The notes under the pieces: generated by a model
The model's database searches: none
Told to the model about the DNA's origin: nothing
The model's input: only the letters and a program-made list of their open reading frames with translations
NCBI RefSeq assembly: GCF_036588685.1
Contig: NC_086384.1
Location: 50,609,973 to 50,673,972 of the forward strand
DNA: 64,000 nt
From: Mytilus trossulus
Lineage: Eukaryota; Mollusca; Bivalvia; Mytilida; Mytilidae
Direction: 5' to 3'
Shown here: piece by piece, positions 55,986-64,000 of the stretch
Layout: each line of letters begins with the position of its first letter
How positions within the stretch are numbered: the stretch's first letter is position 1
Translations under genes and position numbers: made by a program

Positions 55986-56385
55986 TTTCATTTTTATCTT
56001 TTAAAGCTATCTTTATTCAATTTTGTATTTGTCTTGATGAGAATATTTAAAAGTTTGAGTTCTTACACATTTTTCAATATTTCCTACATGCAATAGTTTC
56101 TGACTTATCAATTCATTTTTCTGTAAGAGGGAGGTTGGCGTTTTGAATAATATTGTCTTAATATAGTAAAATGACATAAGACATAAGACATAAAACATTT
56201 TATTTCACTAAAGCCCCCATATGGGGTATGTAAGTACAACATTTTTTAAACAAACTATAAAAGTATGAACATATTTACATATTTACATTAGAACATGGTT
56301 AACAAAGGTGCAATAATAGTATATATAATTAATACAGATATTTGACAGGAAGTACAAAATAAAGTAACATTATTAAGCATATGTA

Positions 56386-59300
56386 TTAAAAGGTTTTAAT
56401 AACACTTTTACAAAATTTTGCTATTCCAGTAAGTGTGAATAAATCTGATGTATTCATCAATTCTTTAATTTTTAAAACATTTGGGTTTTTACATATATCT
56501 AAAGGTAAAAATTTAGCTCTAACATTGTTGAAAAAGGTACATTTGAATAAGTAATGGAACTCATCACCAAGTTCATTAGCATTACAAAGATTACAATGTC
56601 TTTCATATCTATCAATATTAAAAAATCTCCCCGTTTCAATGGGCAATTTATTACTAAGGCAACGGAATTTACATAAATACATTCTTAGATCAGATGGTAA
56701 CACAGTTAAATATTTCTCAAAACAAAAATCCGACTTGTATATTCTGTAATTAAGACATTTTGCAGAATTCATAACATTATTACTCCAGTTCAACATAAAT
56801 TTATTACTTAAACATTTCTTGACATTCTTACTAATATTATCAGATTTAGCAATTATTTGATTATCCCACATCAAATTAAATCCACATTCATATAAAGTAT
56901 TTTTAATTTCTAACAACCATTTAGAGTGGTAGATACCCCTTTTACTAAGCTGATACAATATACAATACAGTGTATATGAAATTTTTTCTCTTTTACCACA
57001 CATGATACGTTGCCAGAAACCAACCATTCAACTTTAATAAGAATATGTAATGGTATTCTACCCAATTCTCCATAAATCATACAATGAGCAGTACTTTTTT
57101 TAACATTCAAAATTATTTTACAAAATTGCATACTATGCAAGTTTTCTATAATATTACAATTTTCAAAACCCCAAACTTCTGCACCATATAACAAAATAGG
57201 TACAACCATTGTATCAAAAAGTTCTAATTGCATATCAATTGGTAAATTCAACTTCCTAGCCTTTCTTATGACTATAAACATGGCTTTTCTTGCTTGCTGT
57301 ACAAGATGTGCTTTGGCGTCATTAAAATTACCCTTACATGGAAATATAATACCAAGGTATTGAAAATTTGTAACAATATTGAGGCTTTCACCACTATATT
57401 TAAAGTTCATATTATCTGTGTTAAGTCTAGATCTTGAGAATATTACAACTTTTGTCTTAGATATGTTAACTTGCATTTTCCAAGTTTGACAATATGCATA
57501 CTTGGCATTTAATGAGGCTTGTAACTCTGCTGCCTATTCGGCTAAAATAACAGTATCATCTGCATACAATAACAAATATAAACGAAAATATACAGCGACT
57601 TCATCAGTATCAATAAGACGTGCTGCAATACTCATATCAAATAAACCATTATATGAATGTGACATATATTCGACCAAGTCATTTAAGAAAATGGCAAACA
57701 ATACAGGAGATAGATTTTCTCCTTGACGTACACCAACATTGGATTTAAAAAAGTTTGAACAAGAGTTGCCTTGTCTCACACAAGACTTTGCATTGTTATA
57801 CATACTGTTTATAATTTTAAACATTTTGCCATCAATGGAACATTTTAACAGTTTTTGCCATAAATATAATCTTCTGACAGAGTCAAAAGCTTTTCGATAG
57901 TCAACAAATACACAATACAATTTCCTACCTCTATGTAGCTATAAATCAATCAAGCATTTCAAATTAAAAATATGATCTGTCGTACTATAACCTTTTCTGA
58001 ACCCTGCTTGTTCTTTACACAATAAACCAGAATTTTCTAAATATGTATGAAGCCTATTGTTCAAAATGCAAGTAAATAATTTACAATAACAACTTAAAAT
58101 AGTTATACCACGATAATTATCCACATCATTTGGATTACCTTTATTTTTAAATATTGGACATACATAACCTTCTGACCAACTATCAGGTATAATACCACTA
58201 TGAAATACAATATTAAATGTTCTTACAAAAACAGGCATCATCTTTACAGTACCATATTTCAAAAATTCATTCAATATAAGATCACCACCACATGCTTTAT
58301 TATTTTTCAATGATTTGACAGCATATAATACTTCGTCTTCAGTAATATCTCTATTTAATTCAATATTATAATCAGTAATATTATTAGGTAATACAATATC
58401 ATTATCATCCTGCTCATCAAGAGCATTAAGGTTTTTGAAATGATCATATAATACATCCATAGCAATTTTGTTTACAGCTTTGTTACCTTTTGTATCACAT
58501 TTGTTTAAACGAGACCAGTATGCTTTTGAATCAGATTTACGAAAATTTTTCAATTTGTCTACAGCAGACTTCTGATATTCTCTAAACTGCTTTTTAAGCG
58601 TACGTTTATACTCTCTACTACAAGCAATGAGATTTTCTTTTGTTTTAGCCCTTTGTAATCTCCAGTGGAGATTTTTACATTTACGATATGCTTTACGTTT
58701 TAAATAACAATCTTGATTAAAATAAGGTTTACATTTTTTTTTAACCTGACACCAGGTCGACTGTTCTTGGGTTTAAACTCTACAATCATGTCAGCTTTAT
58801 CAGCAGCATTTTCAATAATTGAATTACAATTCAATATTACATTGTTGACAGTTTCAACACTAATATTATTGACATCTAGATTTTCAAGTTTTTCAACTAA
58901 ATCATGAATATTTTCATAATTCAAATTTTCTAAAAATACATTTGCATTATTATTCTTCCATTTTGGTTTGTATACAACATTGCTATTATCATCATGTGAC
59001 AGAGTATCAACAGATTCAAGTATTACAGAAGTATCAAAATGTATGACAACTGGACAATGAATATCACTCAAAATTGGATCAAAATTTTCAATATTGAAGT
59101 ATGAAATACATATAAATAACATAGGTGACACAATAGCATTATCAATAAGTGTATTTTTACTTCTTGTAAAAGTCCCTATTAACTGATCCTTACTAATTCT
59201 ACCATTAACAATATATAGATCTAAATTTTTACAAAATTCCAATAATTTGTGTCCATAATTATTTATATTCGAAATGTCCTTCGAAGAACGCTTAATTTGG

Positions 59301-60015
59301 ATACCCAATTCATACAGAGCATTAATACTGTTCATATATTTTCTGGAATTCTCGTCGATCAGCAGGCTGTCTAGGATTGTATCATTTACAATAATAAAGT
59401 CACCATGAGTCCCTGTATGGGCATTAAAGTCCCAAAGTAGGCACACTTGGTAATTTTTATTTACAGTAATATCAAATTTTTTTCTAAAAACTCATCAAAT
59501 ATATCAACTGAACCATAAACACTATTTTCAGGGGGAATATATACTATCCCAAACAACAAATCACTTGGCAACAAATTCACAATAGAAAACAAATATATAC
59601 ATTGACTAGAGATATCAATAACTTTCACATATTTGTAAATAGAACTTTTTACAAATACTGCTATACCACCAGACTTACGTCTACATTTCTCACGTATTAT
59701 AGGTGGTAGTAATTCATAACCAGATAGATAAACATCATCATATGCATCATATTTAGATTCAGTAAAACACAATATATCATATGATGAGATAAACTCGGGG
59801 ATTTTACTTTTTGAAACCAACCCACACACATTTAACGACAGACCTTTTAGCTGGCTTTTCACATTTTGAATTTCACAATTTTGACGATCACTTTCACTTA
59901 TGAATATGGGCAGATTTTCAGATTTTGAATTTATTTCAACACTGCGCTCCTTTTGACTATTTTCAGGTTTTGAATTTATTTCAACACTGCGCTCCTTTTG
60001 ACTTCCTTCGCACCC
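56386..60015 (-). pseudogene. LINE ORF2 (AP endonuclease, reverse transcriptase), broken
   Basis: The endonuclease N-terminus has LSLNVCGL and FTESK (59862-59461) with GGIAVFVK. A frameshift near 59460 leads to LLWDFNAHTG and SDIHCPV (59446-58700). A frameshift near 58735 leads to the RT fingers, KNNKACGGDLILNEFLKYG, PIFKNKGNPNDVDNYRGITIL and EQAGFRKGYSTTDHIF (58553-57939). A nonsense codon then precedes FVDYRKAFDSV, GVRQGENLSPVLFAIFLNDL and LLYADDTVILAE (57920-57534). After another stop the thumb reads NFQYLGIIF and YGAEVWGFE (57476-56910). A last frameshift gives the tail with RHCNLCNANELGDEFHYLFKC (57027-56386). The catalytic Asp residues are still present. The copy cannot make a full protein. 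Confidence 0.88.
59918..60007 (-). repeat. 45-bp tandem duplication in the ORF1-ORF2 linker
   Basis: It encodes QKERSVEINSKPENS twice, in frame, between the ORF1 stop and the endonuclease start. The two copies are almost identical. Confidence 0.8.
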
Positions 60016-60584
60016 CTAAAATTCTGGCAATCCTAAAGCTTTATAATCCACGGTATCCATTCCAATTTTAAACAAGTCATCCGGACTATCAATTGTTACC
60101 TTTGAATCGTTATTTAGCGTACAGTGGATCCTTCCTTCTTTTGTAAATGCTGATTTTACATTAGTCTGCTTTTTAATGTAAAAGAGTAGCTTGAATTTCA
60201 GCTTTGTAAGGTCTTCAGCTATAAAAATGTTCTTAAAGCGTTCATTTTTTCTCAACTCTGCACGATTCTTCAACAACGGTGGACGAATCTAGCAATGACT
60301 TGGCGTGCCTTCCCCTCGCGCTTCGGACCTATTCTATGTATGGCGTTGATGTTGTCTGGCTTTATGAATACACCTACCGAACCAGCAATTTCAATTAAAA
60401 TATTAGTGAAGTCTTCTCCGTCTGCTTCTGGAACATTAGAAATACGTATATTTTCTCGTCTAGAGTACTGATTTAAAGAGTCATTTTCATACAAGACGTT
60501 TCTCACCTGTGCCTGCAATTTATTGATAGCTACATCATGCTTGTTAAGTCTATCGTCCTGTTTAAATGAGAAGAATCTAATCAA
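60016..60584 (-). pseudogene. LINE ORF1 (coiled coil plus RRM-like), frameshifted
   Basis: It is in two overlapping frames (60584-60270, 60276-60016). The first reads KQDDRLNKHDVAINKLQAQV (coiled coil), then SRRENIRISNVPEADGEDFTNIL and IHRIGPKREGKARQVIARFVHR, the RRM-like signature of L1-type ORF1 proteins. The second reads KNRAELRKNERFKNIFIAEDLT...EGRIHCTLNNDSKVTIDSPDD, the C-terminal domain. The role is RNA chaperone and binding for the element. One frameshift lies near 60272. Confidence 0.8.
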
Positions 60585-60841
60585 GTAAGTTTACCGTCAT
60601 ATACATGCTTAATAAGTCACTCGAAAAGATTTAACGAAAACATGTCCGAGGCTAGTACACGAACATATATTGTGTTGCATTTTCCTATCAATTTTCATTT
60701 TATGTTTGGACGTGTTCTGCCTTTTGATACAAAAATCCAATGTATAGTAAAGTCGCGTTATATCTAGATAATTGTGTTTAACATCCAGCTGACAAAGAAA
60801 ACAAAGAAAAGAGAGAAAAATATAAATGCACATCGACAATA

Positions 60842-60985
60842 TTTAAAAGAGGGACGAAAGATACCAAAGGGACAGTCAAACTCGTAAATCTAAAACAAAC
60901 TGACAACGCCATGGCTAAAAATGAAAAAGACAAACAGAAAAACAATCGTACACATGACACAACATAGAAAACTAAAGAATAAACA
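60842..60985 (-). mobile_element. Penelope-type 3' tail fragment
   Basis: AAGAGGGACGAAAGATACC to GACAACGCCATGGCTAAAAA is shared with 31373 and 39200. It lies just 5' of the LINE. Confidence 0.7.
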
Positions 60986-62100
60986 GTACCTGGAAAAATC
61001 TAATGATTTTATTTTGATTTGAACGTCACTGGTGAGTCTTATGTAGACGAAACGCGTGGCTATTAATCCAAATATTTCGACATTTTGACACGCTTCCTGT
61101 TTTATTTAATCTGCATAATGTACAACTGTCTGCATATTTGTCTTTCTGAAAATTTTTATTAGAAGTTCCATATGAATTAGAAAATTAGAAAATCGAGTAA
61201 AAGTGTACGCCAATATGACAACCCCCATTAAATACGAAAATGATGCTATTGTGTTAAGGTGAACATTTTGGGCATTGCATGTTATTGTTCTAACTCATCG
61301 CCAGAGACAAAACAACATGGTGGTGAACAGGAGGACTGTAGGCACAATGTGAAAACATTCCACCAGGTACCAAATAACGCTACTATGTAAACTAGGACAT
61401 TGAAGTGCACATTACCAATGTGAAAACCCGCCAGCAAACATCAAACGACGCCATGTTATCAAGAAGGACATTTATACACTAAGTGCCACTAAAGCAACTC
61501 TTCACTGGAGACAAAAAGACGCTATGGTATAAAGGGGGATAGAAAGAGTTTTATTTGATCGTTTGTTAATCGTGTGCTCCAAGCCAGGCCGTGAACGGTC
61601 TTCCGTTTCCAATTATTATTGATTAGCCAAAGTTATCACACTGAGACTAGTACAGTATTTTGAAAGCCAAATATTTTGGCAAAAATGTATTTTACTTATA
61701 ATTTGGTAGATCATGTGTAGTTGATTGGTTTGCTACTGAAAAATGTTTTTTTTCAGTTTATCGGTTTGCTTACTAACTTACTTACTTAATCCTCTTCATG
61801 TTCTTGAACACATATGGCGTCAACAAGGGACCCCAACTCGTTCTATCTTTTGCGATTTTCTATATCTGATTCCGGGTGTCTTTTTATCTCTGCTGCTATA
61901 TCTTTTCTCCATCCGCATTAGGTTTTCCAAGCTTTCTTGTCCCAAGTGGTGTCCATGTCAGCCCCTTTCTCAAATGCCAGATGATATCTATCCACAATTT
62001 CGGCCAATATATTTCCACCGCCATCTCATGATCTCATTTACTATTATATTCATCACACCTGTTCTTTCTGATATTTTACTGTTTAAAATTACATTTGACC
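60986..62100. other. Intergenic DNA with a short repeat piece
   Basis: GTGAGTCTTATGTAGACGAA (61031) is a fragment of the 33130 family. Nothing coding is recognised. Confidence 0.45.
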
Positions 62101-62755
62101 AAGGTTTATGACCACAAAAGGAAGATTGGGATTGATTATGGGAGTTTTGGTCCCAACATTTTAGGAATAAGGGGCCAAAAAGGGACCCAAATAAACATTT
62201 TTCTTGGTTTTCGCACCATAACTTTAGTATTAGTAAATAGAAATCTATGAAATTTAAAGACAAGGTTTATGACCATAAAAGAAAGGTTGGTATTGATTTG
62301 GGGAGTTTTGGTCCCAACAGTTTAGAAATAAGGGGCCCAAAGGGTCCAAAATTAAACTTTGTTTGATTTCATCAAAATTTGAATAATTGGGGTTCTTTGA
62401 TATGCCGAATCTAACTGTGTATGTAGATTCTTAATTTTTGGTCCCGTTTCCAAATTGGTCTACATTAAGGTCCAAAGGGTCCAAAATTAAACTTAGTTTG
62501 ATTTTGACAAAAAAATTAATCGGTTGGGTTCTTTGATATGCTGAATCTAAAAATGTACTTAGATTTTTGATTATTGGCCCAGTTTTCAAGTTGGTCCAAA
62601 TCGGGGTCCAAAATTAAACTTTGTTTGATTCATCAAAAATTGAATAAATGGGGTTCTTTGATATGCCAAATCTAACTGTGTATGTAGATTCTTAATTTTT
62701 GGCCCTGTTTTCAAATTGGTATACATTAAAGTCCAAAGGGTCCAAAATTAAACTT
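62100..62755 (-). repeat. Composite AT-rich repeat (same family as 5120-6960)
   Basis: GGGAGTTTTGGTCCCAACA, GGTCCAAAATTAAACTT and GGTTCTTTGATATGC recur three or four times, on the strand opposite to the copy at 5.1-6.9 kb. Confidence 0.75.
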
Positions 62756-64000
62756 ATCGTCTCAAACAGCGTCCTTCGAATCCTCTAACAAGATTATCTA
62801 ATTTGTTAGCTGTTTTCCATGTTTCTGAACTGTACAGCAGAACTGATCGAACATTGCTTACATACAATTTAATCTTCGTCTTTCTAGAAATGTTATTGTC
62901 TTTCATATGTTCTTCATGTTTTTGAATGCAGCAGAATACGGGTGTTGACTTCTTCGACAGTCCCTCTGTATTGACTCTACTACCAAGATAGTTGAATGCA
63001 TGTACTTGTTGCAGTTCTTTTCCGTTCACTGTTATTGCGTGTGTGTTCTTGGTAGCTATCTTCACCACCTTAGTTTTCTTTGCATTTAACTTCAGTCCTA
63101 CTTTCGCTGCCTCTGATGTAGCTTTATCTGTCTTTTTCTGCATGTGTTCATGATCCTGAGAAAAGAAGATGATATAATTAGCAAAGTCCATGTCCTGCAA
63201 ATAAAGAGTTAGTTTCCACTGTTTACCATGATTTTCAGTTGTTAACTTCTTCATTGCCCATCCAACCACCAATATAAAGAGAAAAGGAGATATTATTGAT
63301 TAAATTGAGAATGGAAATGGGGAATGTGTCAAAAGACAACAACCCGACCAAATAAAAAAACAACAGCAGAAGGTCACCAACAGGTCTTCAATGTAGCGAG
63401 AAATTCCCGCACCCGGAGGCGTCCTTCAGCAGGTCCCTAAACAAATATATACTAGTTCAGTGATAATGAACGCCATACTAAATTCCAAATTGTACACAAG
63501 AAACTAAAATTAGAAAAAGATAAGACTAACAAAGGCCAGAGGCTCCTGACTTGGGACCTGTTTTACTCCAGATTTTATAAAAACCAATCTGATAGTTTGC
63601 CATCATGTCTTACTGCACATCGAAAACCTTCATACATTTCCATAATGATGTTGATTATTTTCTGTGGAATTCTTAAATACTCATGATGTACCAAAGTGAG
63701 TCTCTATGGACGCTATCAAATGATTTTTGATAATTCATATATCATGTATATATATATAAACAATATCCTTTAGAGAACCTGCTTAATGATATTTTTCAGG
63801 TTGAGGATCTTTTCTAAACATTCACGTTTTTTTTCTAAATCCATTTTGTTCTTCTCGTAGAATAGAATCGAATATGTCTTTTATTCGTTCTAAATTATTC
63901 TTAAAAGAAATTTACCAGTAAAGTTATTCCACGCCAGTATTTACAATCTGTAAGGTTGCCTTTCTAAGGTAGCTTTATGATGATACCATCTTTCCACTGA
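62754..64000 (-). pseudogene. LINE reverse transcriptase fragment, interrupted
   Basis: The C-terminal part (63290-62754, minus) reads ISPFLFILVVGWAMKKL, QDMDFANYIIFFS (where LDFADDIALLS is expected, so the second catalytic Asp is lost), VGLKLNAKKTKVV, FNYLGSRVNTEG, KIKLYVSNVRSVLLYSSETWK and GRCLRR. The N-terminal part (64000-63557) reads GNLTDCKYWRGITLL, LREEQNGFRKK, DSVHRDSLWY and PQKIINIIMEMYEGFRCAV in shifting frames. It is a different LINE type from the one at 56-60 kb and runs off the window. Confidence 0.75.
63295..63556 (+). repeat. Dispersed repeat inserted inside the LINE RT
   Basis: TTGAGAATGGAAATGGGGAA to GGCTCCTGACTTGGGAC. I recognise it as common in mussels. It splits RT motif B: GVKQG ends on one side and ISPFLF begins on the other. 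Confidence 0.65.

Larger units (their letters stand above)
56170..60590 (-). mobile_element. APE-type non-LTR retrotransposon (LINE), decayed, 5'-truncated
   Basis: On the minus strand it runs ORF1 (60584-60016), ORF2 with AP endonuclease and RT (60015-56386), then a 3' UTR ending in a heptamer tail, (TTATGTC)x3 (56173-56195). It has several frameshifts and at least two nonsense codons. Heptamer tails and APE endonuclease suit CR1/L2-like or related clades; I do not assign a clade. ORF1 starts abruptly near 60590, so the 5' end is lost. Confidence 0.88.

Overview
The window looks like nuclear DNA of a bivalve mollusc, most likely a mussel (Mytilus or a close relative). The reasons are AT-rich intergenic DNA, genes with spliceosomal introns, and dispersed repeat families that I recognise from memory as common in mussels. 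I could not run a database search. Much of the identifiable sequence is transposable-element material, and real host genes fill only a small part.

Host genes. (1) One intronless rhodopsin-type GPCR (20506-21744, +) has a ten-residue repeat in its third intracellular loop. (2) There is a local family of GPR157-like seven-transmembrane receptors, each with three coding exons and identical intron phases (1, then 0). Gene A is 22646-26299 (-), gene B 28773-32628 (+) and gene C 46502-50230 (-). All three can be read through without a stop, giving 336, 348 and 361 aa. Gene D (40996-42385, -) has lost exon 1 and carries a stop in exon 2. A lone exon-3 tail lies beside it at 40720-40792. B and C are close paralogues, and their similarity extends into the introns and into an upstream block about 380 bp before each ATG.

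Mobile DNA, left to right. 1-4182 holds a Penelope-like element with RT and GIY-YIG domains and a large inverted terminal structure. 5.1-7.2 kb is a composite AT-rich repeat plus a MITE. 9.18-11.49 kb is a Helitron/pearl-like element with about eleven 166-bp units and a nested insertion. 13-14 kb holds tRNA-derived SINE-like heads. 15.9-16.7 kb is a TIR element rich in GCGCC. 16.9-18.97 kb is a 29-bp minisatellite split by a MITE. 19.17-19.78 kb is a dispersed repeat. 22.05-22.14 kb is a 96-bp MITE with 9-bp target duplications. 34.3-34.9 and 39.2-40.4 kb are decayed RT relics, with further 3' tails of the same family at 22.3, 31.4, 50.7 and 60.8 kb. 36.98-37.53 kb is an 18-bp minisatellite. 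44.18-44.91 kb is a TTAA-flanked foldback element. 51.75-52.33 kb is a TTAA-flanked MITE. 56.17-60.59 kb is a decayed APE-type LINE with ORF1 and ORF2 fragments. 62.75-64.0 kb is a second LINE RT, interrupted inside RT motif B by another repeat.

The best lead for biology is the GPR157-like receptor cluster, with its birth-and-death pattern. The best leads for mobile-element biology are the Penelope-like element's inverted arms, the single in-frame UAG between LINE ORF1 and ORF2, and the precisely delimited MITEs. I saw no CRISPR arrays, no bacterial-type operons and no convincing true tRNA or rRNA genes.
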